NCBI RefSeq assembly: GCF_000247695.1
Contig: NW_004624742.1
Span: 8,396,293-8,460,292, forward strand
Length of the DNA stretch: 64,000 nucleotides
Source of the DNA: Heterocephalus glaber
Taxonomy: Eukaryota > Chordata > Mammalia > Rodentia > Bathyergidae
Direction of reading: 5' to 3'
In this document: piece by piece, positions 36,801 through 48,072 of the stretch
Numbering within the stretch: the stretch's first letter is position 1
How the letters are laid out: every line of letters begins with the position of its first letter
The notes under the pieces: model-generated
Told to the model about the DNA's origin: nothing
Databases searched by the model: none
Seen by the model: only the letters and a program-made list of their open reading frames with translations
Program-made: the position numbers and the translations under genes

Positions 36801-39800
36801 TTTGACTCACCCGCTGAGAAGAAGAAGCTTGCCCGGCTTGAGGAGCTGCATGATGATGAGCTGTATCCTGAGTTTGTGCAACAAGTGGGAGAATTCTGTT
36901 CTTATGTCTTCAGCCACTCCACAGCCAAGATTCTTCCAGGAGGCATCACGGTCAATGGACCTCGTGAGTATCTGTTTAGGTAATTTTCTTCAACTCGATG
37001 TAAAGTATAAGAAAGACATGAGTCTCCTTGTAGGACCAATGGTGACAAATGCATAAGTAATTATCACCATGAAAATCATGTGCCACATGTTTATAAAGTT
37101 TTAATGGATAAGAAAAATATTTCTAGTATTTTATATTTTAGTAATGCCTAAAGTTATATAAAATTGGGAAAAAAATGAAGATAGTGTTCCACTGTTGAAC
37201 TAGACTAATCCACATTGATTGGCAGCATTTGTTCAACAAACATTTTGGGTTTGCATTATGTGTCACAGTTTTGATAGGCAAAAAGTGAATAAGGCATACA
37301 TGTTCCTGGTAGAAAGAGAACATGGTTGATACAAATATACAAAGACTCAATTTGCTTAGATTCCTAAAAGATATCTAAGCATACTTCATGTTCTAGTTTT
37401 ACCTAAAAACTCTGTGTCTCAGAATTCTGTAAATAATTGCTATATTTAAGGTGGAAATTGAGAATAAATTGACAGAGCACTGAAACAGAGAAATTCCAGC
37501 AAAGAATAAGACAAACTTCCTTTAAAATTGCTTATTTTTCTCCATGCTGACTTTACCATAATAAAATAAAAGAGAAAGGGAAATTCTGAAGGAAATGGAA
37601 AACTGAAGAAAAGGGAAAGAAAGGAAAGATTAAAAACCCAGAGGTCTAGAGCATTTGAATCAAGTATGCATGACTTTTTTTATAATCTCATTTGTTTATG
37701 GAGAGCTATGTTATGTGAACTGTCACATATGTCTTGAGATTTTTTCCTATTTTCTTCTTTGAACACTATGTTTTTTTCCTAAAGAAGGAAAGACCAGAGG
37801 GCCAGGGATTTAGCTCAGTGGTTCCACCACCTGCCTTGCAAATGCAAGGTCCTGAGTTCAATCCCCGGTATCAAAAAAAATAGAAGAAGGAAAGACCAGG
37901 TTTTGTAATCATATAATTTTCCAAAAGATCTTATCTGGGCCACTTGACTATTGCCCAGAATGCTGAAAAATTTTAGTCAATGAATTACTAACTTGACATT
38001 GTGAGAACTAGTCAAATAGATCATAGACTCTCTGCACCAACAGCATAAACATCTCTTCCTCTATGAAGGTCTGGAGAGCCTGGCACAAACCTATGTCAAT
38101 GCCATCAACAGTGGGGATCTGCCCTGCATCAAGAACTCAGTCCTGGCCTTGGCCCAGAGAGAAAACTCAGCTGCAGTGCAGAAGGCCTTGGCCCACTATG
38201 ATCAGCAGATGGGCCAGAAGGTGCAGCTGCCCACAGAAACCCTCCAGGAGCTGCTGGAGCTGCACAGGGCCTGTGAGAGGGAGGCCATGGAAATATTCAC
38301 AAAGAACTCTTTCAAGGATGAGGACCAAAGCTTCCAGAAGGAATTACAGGTAATTATTAATATTTTTTGTTCTAGTTCCTGGACAGTAACTTTCATAGAA
38401 GGCAAATATTTCTATGAATGGTAAAACAGGACTTAATTAATTAAAAGTTTCTACTAGACTAGAAAATAATGGTAGTTACTTATATATCTATAATATCACT
38501 TCTATTCTGAAAACAAGCAGACATATAAATAGGGCCAGTAGTGGCGAACCTATGATACTCGTCCTGCAGCGGGCTGATGGTATCATTGAAAGCTCTAAAA
38601 TGTTCGCCATCATGGCTGTAGACTGTTTAGATTTTGAAGTTTCCACATATGGACACAACTCATATTCATTGTTATACCCATGGAGCAAGCTTGAATTGAT
38701 TCTATTCTCTTAAAATTGTATTTATAATATTAACTTTACTGCCTTATTAGTCAAACAGAATCACCATTTTTATCTACTAAAATATAATGTATCCAAGTTT
38801 AATAGAATAATCTAATACCATTCTAGTTAAATTACTCAATTCTTCCCTTTCATTGAAGGTGGAAAAACACTAAAAGCAGAAATGTTGTAAAACAGTAAGT
38901 TGCATTTAATACTTGGGCATAAGGCTAAGGGTTATGTGGTCATAAGGTTACATCTAAGGAGAAAAATAAAGAGAAAGTGGTTTCTAATCCAAAACTAAAA
39001 GTTATTTTTTATACAGTATCATCCTCAGAACTTTTCCAGGTTTGATTGGAAAGACACAGTCTTGTTTATATTCCATTAAATTTATAGAAAAATGGATTCT
39101 TTTTGGAAACAATTTCTGGAAATACTGAATTTTTGTTAACATCACCATGGGTTTTTGTCCCTTTGAAGACCCTACTAGATGCAAAGCAAACAGATATTTG
39201 CAAGCAGAACAAGGAAGCCTCTTCAAAACGTTGCTCAGCTTTACTTCAGAACATTTTTTGTCCTCTGGAAGAAGCCATGATGTTCGGGATTTATTCTAGG
39301 CCAGGAGGCCATAATCTCTTCCTTCAGAAAAGGGAAGAGCTGAAGGCAAAGTACTATCAGGAGCCTGGGAAAGGAATACAGGTATCTTTAGTTTATCTAT
39401 TAATTATGGAAAAGATGGCCTCCTTTTGAAAAAAAGCATTGAAGAATAAAAACACCTATATAGGCCTAAGAATGAGGTTTGTGTCTCTGCCTAGGAGTTA
39501 TTCATTCATTGAATGAATATAAATGGGAAATCATGTAATCATGTACATTGGCATAGTTGTGAGATTAAAATGAGCCATTACCGTAATCAAAATTTTATTG
39601 TAACCATTAATACTCAATACAACATGCCACCTGCCTTGCAAGTGCAAGGTCCTGAGTTCGATCCCCAGTACCAAGAAAAAAAATACTCAATACAACAAAG
39701 GACCCTTTTTTTTTTTTTTTTTGGCTGCATAGGACAGAAGCTTCAAAGGTTTTAATTCAGTTTCGAGTACACATAAATTTAAGACTTAAATGTCATTAAT

Positions 39801-39993
39801 TTTCCACCTTTCTTTTTTTCCCTAGATCTTTCTTTATTTTTCTGTTCAGTTTTCCTGACTTGGCTTCATTTTCAACCAGGTTCAACCCATATGGCAACAA
39901 AGATGACATCCCAGTTCTGGGCCCAACCCCTCTTTAATGCCCTAAGTCCCCAGGAGATACAGCATCTCATTTCCAGCCTGCATTCATGTTAGT

Positions 39994-40035
<42 letters not shown>

Positions 40036-43005
40036 GAACAACCCAAGGGCCCAAGATTTAGCTCAGTGGTTCCACTGCCTGCCTCACAAGCTCAAGGTGC
40101 CGAGTTCGATCCTCAAAAAAAAAAAAAAAAAAGAATTGAACAACCCAGGGTGTATGCCAGACAAACACTCTAGCACTGAGCTACACGTAGCTTTTTGTGT
40201 GTTTTTGTTTCATTGTTTGTTTGTTTTGTGACAGGGTCTTCTTAAATTGTCTAGGCTGACCTTAAATTTGTTATCTCCTGACTCTCATTCTCCTGAGTAG
40301 CTGGGATTACAGACATGCACCACCACTCTCAGACATATTCGCCATTTAACACCTAAGATGCAGAACTTTTTCATCTGCAAGCAGCTTTTTAATATCTAGT
40401 GGCAAATGGGTGCTGTGATTGGCACAGCATGCCTCATGCCCATACCTGGGACAGAATACGCTTACGGACAGTTCCACCAGGTGCTAGCTGACCATCTCCT
40501 AGAAGGGAGAGATGCTTTGAGGAAAAATCTAAAGTCATTTATAATCACCCTTTCTTAGTTGTAACTGCATTTTTTGGGGGCCATAGGCTGAAGAAGAGCT
40601 GCAGAAATATTTAAAGTCTAAGCAGTCTGTGAGTGATGCAATTCTACAAACAGACCAGGCTCTCACCGCCAAGGAAAAGGAGAGGCAAGGTAAGAGGGAA
40701 ATGGAAGCAACGCAAGACATACAAGAAATCTCTGCAAATTTAAAAATAAATGTGACCTGTATCGCCCCAGATCATTAATCTAAGGCAAGAATTGCAAAGA
40801 TCCCTTACCTGCGTATGGCACAGTCAGCTAAAATTTGGATATCTGGAAAGTAAAAATAACTCCAGGGAATTTTACCTATGGAGTTAGAATAGCAAGATGG
40901 GAAGCAGAAGGAAGGTAATCTGAGAGAAGTTTGTCATTTTCCTTCTTCTTTGCAGAGGCCCAGCGGAGAGCAGAGGCTCAAAGGGCCAGAGCTGAAAGAC
41001 TGGCGGCCATTGCCAGGGAGAATCAGCGAATCGTGGAGGAGAAGGAGAGGCTCCATCAGCAGCAAGTGAGACAGATGGAGATAGAAAGAGCAAACTTTCT
41101 GGCACAGCAGCAAAGGGAACAGGAACGTCGGCTCCAGGTAGTTATCAATTGTTTCACCTCAGGGTTGTACTCATCTCTCCTCTCTCTGTAAGCAGGAGAG
41201 CAGGAGCCTTTGGCAAAGAGGAGAGGTGCATAACTTGTAGCTCAAGCCAAATACTCTGCAGTCAGACTGCTGGGTGAACTCAGGCACCACTTACCAAATA
41301 CGCAGTTTAGGCAAGTTCTCGCTTCCCTCTGTGCCTTGTTTTCCTCTCATGCAAAATGGAGACAGAGGTGGTACATATTTTGTAAGGTTAGTGTAATAAT
41401 TAAACGCATTAATACTTGTGTCCAGAATGGTATTTGGTAAAGAGTAAGTACTATACATTGATAAATTAAAAATAAGGCATTTCAGCCCCATAGTAGTCTT
41501 TAAACTTGGTAATTGCTCTGTAAAATGTTTTGACTTGATTATAGATACTTTGTTACATTAATTTCTTGTTGCTGTATCTTTGCTCCTGCCCTTCTCTTGA
41601 TCATCTCTTGTTCTGAAAAACTTTAACTTGCAGTTTGTTACACCCAGTCTTTTAGTTTTAACATTGCTTGAGTAGCAGTAGCTCTTGTTCACATCTAAAT
41701 CTATTTGCTGGGGAGCAGAACCAGTGTGCCCCAGGTTTCAGATGAGGCAAGTTAAGTCTCAAAGTGACCTACCACACAGCCCTTAAGGTGTCAAAACTGC
41801 CATCCCAGTGAGTGGGAGAACAGAGCACTGCTGCCCTTGCAAGCCTGGTATGAAGTTCCTCTGTGAGCAGCCTCCTGAGACAGTCAACATCTTAACCCTT
41901 CCCCTTGGATTTCCAGCCTACCTGCAGGTATTGGTTGCTCAGCAGCTACTCTAAGACATTCTTGAGATTGCAGCTCTTTCCCAAAGGGCAGGATGGGGAA
42001 CCTGTAGTATTTGATCTCTGCTTCTGTCTCTAAAAGTATGGTGACTTGGAACATATCCTCATATAGGGCTCAGATGCCTCACCTGATGCTGGATGTCACC
42101 TGGATGCTTTTTTTTTTCAAATTTTAATTTTATTTTATTGGTACATTTTAGATATACAATATAATGACATTCATCATTGGAAATCTGCACCTTTACATTA
42201 TCTCTCTTGGTTCTTATTTTTCCCCTTCCCCTGCCCTCCCTTCAACCCCTCCACCCCTCCCTATTTACAAAGACTTTGTTTCCATTTTTTCATTTTCTCA
42301 TATTATTTCCATTCCCTTCTTTCCTTTTTCCTACCCCACCCACTTCCCCTACCCCTTTGCCCCTTTTCTTCCTCTTTCACATTATCTATTATACCTTTGA
42401 GTCCTTATTTACACTTTCAATTTCTCACACCAGAGAAACTACATGGTATTTACACATGTGTGTCCTGTTTATTTCACGTAAGAGTATCACCTCAATGTGC
42501 CGGATGCTCTTTTTTTAATCGGCCTCTTCTGATTAAAAAGAAGTATCTAACATCCTCCTGTACATAAATAAGAAATGAAATCATAAATGAGATATGACTA
42601 AGATTATTCAAATAAATTGCATAGGATAAAGGGAAAGGGACTGTCAGGATGGAAACCTAGAAACAGCAATTTAAGTGATGGAAGCATGTTTCTGGAGCTA
42701 GAGAAAAGAGGAGGGTGAATAATTATAGAAGTACATTAATGAAAGAGAGATGTACAGGGACTGTCTATTACTAAAGCGGATTAAAACAAGTAAGGACAAG
42801 TCAATGATTTAGACCACCAGAAAGAAAAAGGCCTCATTTTTGCTAAGCTTTACAGTTTCCATTCCCTGCTTCTTAGGAAGAGGCTGAAAGACAAAAAGCG
42901 ATGGCTGAAGCTGAACTCAGAAGGCAGCAAATGGAGCTCCAACGTCTCCAGAGCATGTATTGCTCTAGAGACAGACGTCGACACGATCAGTGCATCTTAC
43001 AATGA
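33862..43005 (+). CDS. Gbp5: Guanylate-binding protein 5 (GBP5), intact
   Basis: Interferon-induced large GTPase. The family oligomerises on pathogen membranes; GBP5 promotes NLRP3 inflammasome assembly. Coding exons: 33862-34048, 34549-34676, 35832-35941, 36190-36386, 36721-36963, 38069-38349, 39169-39381, 40587-40689, 40956-41137, 42877-43005. Phases join without a stop to give 590 residues, close to human GBP1 and GBP5. The G domain has P-loop GLYRTGKS (44-51), DTEGLGD (96-102) and TLRD (178-181), followed by the helical middle and GED regions. Text such as '[17 protein letters not shown]', 'TLLDAKQ' and '[13 protein letters not shown]' is GBP5-specific. The tail [12 protein letters not shown] ends in a CaaX box. 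The start is 19 nt into exon 2; an upstream in-frame ATG (33829) lies in the intron. The exon 4 donor GTATCC is weak but conserved in the neighbour gene. Confidence 0.95.
37798..37882 (+). mobile_element. ID-like SINE in Gbp5 intron 6
   Basis: Core GGGCCAGGGATTTAGCTCAG plus an A tail. Flanked by AAGAAGGAAAGACCAG direct repeats. Confidence 0.9.
38536..38618. mobile_element. Small hAT-like MITE in Gbp5 intron 7
   Basis: About 83 bp with inverted ends: CAGTAGTGGCGAAC at the left and GTTCGCCATCATG at the right. An inner pair, ATGATAC/GTATCAT, completes a hairpin. It resembles small non-autonomous hAT elements. No 8-bp target duplication was found, so the call is tentative. Confidence 0.35.
39625..39682 (+). 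mobile_element. 5'-truncated ID-like SINE in Gbp5 intron 8
   Basis: Only the 3' half remains (GCCACCTGCCTTGCAAGTGC ... GATCCCCAGTACC) with an A-rich tail and AATACTCAATACAACA flanks. Confidence 0.8.
39996..40032. repeat. (TC)n microsatellite
   Basis: About 18 TC units in Gbp5 intron 8, next to a SINE. Confidence 0.95.
40047..40131 (+). mobile_element. ID-like SINE in Gbp5 intron 8
   Basis: Core 'AAGATTTAGCTCAGTGGTTC' with a long A tail. Flanked by ATTGAACAACCCA direct repeats. Confidence 0.85.
40140..40345 (-). mobile_element. Dimeric B1-ID SINE, antisense, in Gbp5 intron 8
   Basis: An ID-like half ('CTAGCACTGAGCTACACG') is followed by an antisense 7SL/B1 half ('GTGACAGGGTCTTCTTAAAT', 'GTAGCTGGGATTACAGACAT'). 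Confidence 0.7.
42109..42500 (-). mobile_element. 5'-truncated LINE-1, antisense, in Gbp5 intron 10
   Basis: Same antisense L1 tail as at 31161, including the pyrimidine tract. Short GGATGCT repeats flank it. Confidence 0.85.
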
Positions 43006-43440
43006 AATGGAAGAAATCAAAAGAGAGAGAGAGACTGACAGTCTCAAAGCTTGGCAGAGACTGACTGTCTCAAGGCTGACAGTCTAAGGCTTGCCCCTCC
43101 TGCGAAACCCGCAGGATGCGCTCTTCTTCCTCCAGCGTCCACCCGGGCTGCCGCGAAAGCCCCACGTGGACCCCTGAGGGTGCATCCTAACCCCATCTGC
43201 GGAAAGTGGGCTCAACTCTTTTCCCGAACCAAGGAACCAAAGTTCATCACCCTGTAGAGGCGCTGCTGGGATGAGGAAAAGGGTCACTTCTTTCAGACTC
43301 CTCCAGTCTTCAGAAGTTTCCTCATTACCCCCTAGCGGTAATTGGAGAAATTGTGTAAAGTAATTCAATCACACTCTCACTAATGAAGGGTAAAAAACGG
43401 TTAGGAGGTCTAAACCGGTCGGTTTAAACCGAGAGAACTG
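43006..43440 (+). other. Gbp5 3' UTR with CpG-rich block and short repeats
   Basis: After the stop, 43030-43090 repeats the motif GACAGTCTCAA/GACTGTCTCAA. 43090-43265 is unusually GC- and CpG-rich (about 11 CpGs in 165 bp) for this AT-rich region. 43411-43430 holds TAAACC/GGTTTA inverted repeats and the palindrome GGTTTAAACC. I cannot name the source of the block; it might be an inserted element. Confidence 0.4.
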
Positions 43441-44710
43441 TTTCTCTTGAACTGTTTGCAATGCGTGGTATTTCCAAGAACTATATCCACATAACCTGTG
43501 GTACTTGCCGAGAATTCAGGCCTCTCAGACAGGAACTTTCTCATTCTACTACTTAATAGAACTGTCTCTACTTACTTAATTTGGATTTGAAAACTTCTTG
43601 GCTTGGAAACCTCAGTCCTTCTTTATAGTTAGAAAAAAAGGGACAAGAACAAAAACTGGGGGAAGCTCATCAACCATGCATATGTTTTACTTCATAAATC
43701 CGGTTCCCCAACAGCCACAGAAAAAGAACGGAAATTGTACAGAGGAAGTTGGTTTAAAAAAACCTATTGGTGTGTTTTTTCTAACAAAAATATTGTCAAC
43801 CTAGTTTACTTGCTAATTTACAACTCACAGGACATAATGATACATATTAATTCATTAATGTTTAAAAGTTATGGAGGAGTCATTCTTTATTCAGAAATTA
43901 CCAGTTGCTATAGAATACATCATCTGGTGTCTCAAAAAAGGCATGAAGTTTGTTATTGCATGTCAACATTTAGCCTGCCCTATAAGATACAGAGTTGTGT
44001 TTAGATGCAACATAGCTCACCCATAATAACCCATGAGCTGTGGGCATGCCTCCCTTCTGTGAGATCTGCACAGGTGTGCACAGGAAAGTCACCTTTGACT
44101 TGAGGGCACACCTGGTGGGAGAGCTTGTCCTCCTGCTCTGGCTGCAGGACTCCTGGAATGATGAGGTAAGGGATCCCCCTATTGGCAGAGGGCTAGGAGT
44201 ATGTCGCTTAGCGACGTCTTGCAATACAGGGACAGTCAAAGCCTTTTGATGGCTTCTGTTTCTTGAGGTCACAAAATGCCCTAGCCATGAAGATGAACAA
44301 ATCCAAAATAATGCCTCTCCCAGATTTAGGAGTTCTGTCAAATCCTGGAAAATCTTCAAACACTGACTCTAAGGCTTCTATTCCTTTTTGTCTAATGAAC
44401 AAGAATATCTTTTTTCTAGCTAAATAAATTACTTTCTAGAGTCATATTTTTCCTGAGGCACTTAAAAGATACCCTCTTTACGCTTGTGGAGGATGTACTT
44501 TTTTTCACTCTTGCTACTACTCTCTCTTACTCCTGCCTCCAGCCTGCTCCATGAGCACTAAATCTGGCCTCATCAAGATGGATGATCACCTCCCTTTGTC
44601 ACCTTCTCAGCCGGGTCTTCCCTGACTACTCTATGTATAAACTCAACTTCCAACACTCCTCATCCCCTTTCCCTTCCTATTTTCTTCAAAGCACTTAATA
44701 TTTGTGTATG

Positions 44711-44763
<53 letters not shown>

Positions 44764-45879
44764 ATGAATGTATGCATATTTTTCTAATTTAATTCATTTC
44801 TTTTTTCATGAGAATAGAATTCCATGAGAGCAGTTTGTATCCATTTTCTTTACTACCAGATACTGAACCTGTGCAGCACAAGGCAGGTACTGAATAGAAG
44901 TTTGTTAAATTAATGAATATCAACAAATCTAAAGATGTGTTTGGTCCTCTTAGGTGAACTCTATGTACTGAATGTTGTTGATCGCTTCCTTTTCTTGGTA
45001 CATACTCCTCCTGGGCTAAAGAGACAATTATTCTACAAATTCTACAACCTCCCCTGACTGTTCCTTTCTTATAGCACTATATGCCTGTAGTGAGACACAA
45101 AATATTAGTGTTCTGTGAACTCCACCTGTGTCCTTTGCTTTCTCACTTTGTTATTTTTAAAAGAATAAAGGAACAACAGCTGTTTCTATGCACTGCTGTG
45201 TATTCTTTTATGCCTAACTTTCGGGTAGCCCTTCTTCCTAAGCTGCATAATGCAAGTCAGCCAATGTCCCTGAGTGTTTTTATGTGCTGAGAGTTGAATT
45301 CACCTTAGTAAGAGGCCAGTACTGAATTACAGGAAACAGGAATAAGCTTGATAAACTGTGGGTTAAAACATCTACTAGGCTGTGATGCTTGTATTCAAAC
45401 TTATATCATTCTGTTAGAATGAACTGAGAGCATACTAGAAATTAACCATGCCCAGAAATTTTTTATACACCAAAAACATATGTATATTTCAGTTTCTCTT
45501 ATTTTTTGCTAATATCTACTCAGCTACCCAAGCTAAATTTCTAGAAGTGATTTTAGAAACCTCACTCTGATGTTATTCTTTCTCTTAATTGTGTAGCCTG
45601 TTTCTTCTCACTTTTCACTCTCCTACTCCACCAACTTTGTTCATTTGTTAACTCATTCTTAATTCATTTGATATTAGTTCACCCTTCTTTTATTCTAACA
45701 CCATGTTGTATACATACCTATCACGGCAATTCTCTGCTTATTATGTCATGAATGATATGTTGTCCCTTCTTCAGTATATAATAAGTTCATGAGGTATTCA
45801 TGATTACTTCAACAGACTGCCTTTTCTCTTCAAATTTCCATTCTTTTCTTCTATTGTAACAAAACATCTTTTATGTATC
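43441..45879. other. Gbp5 3' flank, unassigned
   Basis: The first AATAAA after the stop is at 44423-44428, a possible but distant polyadenylation signal. A (TA)n(TG)n tract lies at 44709-44762. No other gene is seen. Confidence 0.4.
44709..44762. repeat. (TA)n(TG)n microsatellite
   Basis: About ten TA units followed by about sixteen TG units. Confidence 0.95.
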
Positions 45880-46265
45880 TAGAAAAGCAGACAACTTAGT
45901 AGAGACTAAATGTCTCAACCTTCTTTGCAGATAGGCTGGTCACAAGGTACAATTTTAACAAATGGAAAGTGAGCAGAGTGATTATGCATGATCAATTAAC
46001 CAAGAGACACCTTTAAAAAAGGAAACTGAAGCTCTTCCCCAGTTGGACAGAAAGCACATGCGATGGTAAGCTATCTTGGACCAGGAGGTGAAATGTTCAA
46101 AGAAGGCAAAGCAGATAGTAGAAGGAAGCTATGCCCCTAGTGACTCTATGAAACAGAATCACGGGGCTCTTGCCCTTCAACTTTTATGATAAAATTTCAG
46201 TTCCTTAAGCATCTGTTTTCTGAGGACATTCCATTATATATAAACTGAATCCCAATTGATATGGA
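45880..46265 (+). mobile_element. Old MLT1-like LTR
   Basis: Text such as 'CCTTTAAAAAAGGAAACTGA', 'GCACATGCGATGG' and the end 'ACTGAATCCCAATTGATATG' resembles an MLT1 LTR. Diverged; limits approximate. Confidence 0.4.
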
Positions 46266-46465
46266 TTCTAAGGTACTTTGAACACTGGGACTCCAATGCA
46301 CTTAATATTCACAGAACTAAACAACTGACCATGATGCAGGCTCATTAAATGTATAATGAATGAAACAGTTGTCAGAGTTATACCTTGCCTAAAATTTAAG
46401 ATGGATTAAAGTCTTCTATTAGAAAACTATTCTGTCAGTTGATAAGTTGATCTGGGACTTCTAAG

Positions 46466-46477
46466 ATGACAATTCAA
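46466..46477. repeat. Left target-site duplication of the intergenic L1
   Basis: ATGACAATTCAA, identical to 50040-50051. Confidence 0.9.
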
Positions 46478-46484
46478 ACCCACA

Positions 46485-46870
46485 TGGACCAGAGAAGCAT
46501 GGGTTCACAGGTCCTAGCCAGGGCCCCACCCAGAAAGCAGCAGCTTGGGCCTGCAGGCACCAGCCAAAGGCCGGCCTGGAAAACAGTTGCGTGGGTGTAC
46601 AAGCAACAGCCAGAAGCCATCCAGATACCATAGATAAACGTATGCAGTACATTTACCAGATCCCAGTGAGAAACCCTCATGGACCAGAGTGGTGCGAGTG
46701 AGCAGGTCCCAGCCAGGGCCCCACCCAAACACCAGTGGCTTGGACCCCAAGCTCCAGCTAAAGGCCTGCCCGGAAAACAACTATACAGGCATGCAGGCCA
46801 CAACCAGAGGCCCACCCAGATACCATTGGTAAGTGCAGGCAGACCCCAGCCAGAAGCCCCATCAGATACC
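46485..46870 (+). repeat. Tandem L1 5' UTR monomers
   Basis: Two ~193-bp units begin CATGGACCAGAG at 46484 and 46678 and share CCAGCCAGGGCCCCACCCA and CCCACCCAGATACCAT-like blocks. A partial third unit follows. Monomer arrays like this drive transcription in some rodent L1 families. Confidence 0.7.
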
Positions 46871-47982
46871 AGCAACTCAGGTACACAACCCCCAGCCAAA
46901 GGCCCTTCTAGACAACAACTAAAAGAGGTGGGCAGGCCCCAGCCGGAGGCACAACAAGATACCATCCCAAGTGTGCACAGCCCCCAGCCAAAACCCCACC
47001 AGGACAACAGGGCAGAGCAGGGATCCAGAAGGCCACTATTCTGAACCCAGGAATTGGTGCAGTGGTGGGTAGCAGAGAGAAGGCCTCTCTGAGGCTTGAT
47101 GAGAACTGAAGCCCATTGGGCAAGCAAAGTCACCTCAACAAAGGTGCAGCAGGCTGCATCTGTTGAAATGACTAGTCATATAAACAAGACTCAAAACCAG
47201 ACTTCCAGATCACCTAAGGCAACCACAAGGGGCAAAGAGATGAAACAATCTGATACTCAACCACCTGGACTCCCTCAACTGGTAATGAAAGAGGATCTGA
47301 AAAAAATGGAATAAGAAATAATTTCCCAGATAACAAGAGGGATTGTGTCCATAGTGAAAGACATGATTAATAACTCTAGAGCAGAAACAGATGAAAAAAA
47401 AGAGGAGCTGAGCAACATGATGGAAACCCAGCAAAGGAAACAAATGGAATCCATAAAACAGATACAAACAGATATCCAGGAGATTAAAAACTCCAATAAA
47501 AGCTGCGTAAGCAGCAGAATGAGCCAGTGTGAGGACAGAATATCAGATATAAAAGACAGGATTGGTATTAGTGACTAGGAAAATAAAAATTTCTTAAAAA
47601 TAGTAAGGGACCACCAGAAATCAATCCAGCAGCTGCTAGATGATGCAAAGAAGAATAACATAAGACTGATTGAAGTCAATGAGGAAAGAAGAGAGAATGC
47701 AAATGACATAAAAAACTGTTTAAAGAAGTAATGGCAGAAAACTTCCCAAGTAGGAGAAAAGAACTTGATATACAGATAAATGAGGCATATAGGACACCAA
47801 CTAGACTTGATTAAAAAAAAAAATGCACACATAGGCATATAATTGTTAAGATTCCAGAAACCTACCAGAAGAACAAAGTTCTACAAGCAGCTAGAGAAAA
47901 GAAACAAATCACAGACAAAGGAAAGCCCATCAGAATCAGAGCAGACTTCTCAACACAAAACCCTTAAGTCAAGAAGAGCCTT

Positions 47983-48072
47983 GGGCCAGGGATTTAGCTC
48001 AGTGGTTCTGCCACCTGCCTGGCAAGTGCAAGGGCTCGAGTTCGATCCTCGCTACCAAAAAAAAAAAAAAAA
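47983..48072 (+). mobile_element. ID-like SINE inside L1 ORF1
   Basis: Core GGGCCAGGGATTTAGCTCAG and an A tail, flanked by AGAAGAGCCT direct repeats. It inserted in the ORF1 C-terminal region after the L1 landed. Confidence 0.9.

Noticed and set aside
38063..38353. Alternative-frame ORF over Gbp5 exon 7
   Set aside because: It overlaps a well-supported exon in another frame and is a by-product of its GC-rich codons.
46020..46032. ISRE-like GGAAACTGAAGCT as promoter of the second GBP
   Set aside because: It falls in an old MLT1-like LTR, differs from consensus in the key GAAACT half, and has no nearby donor or GAS site.
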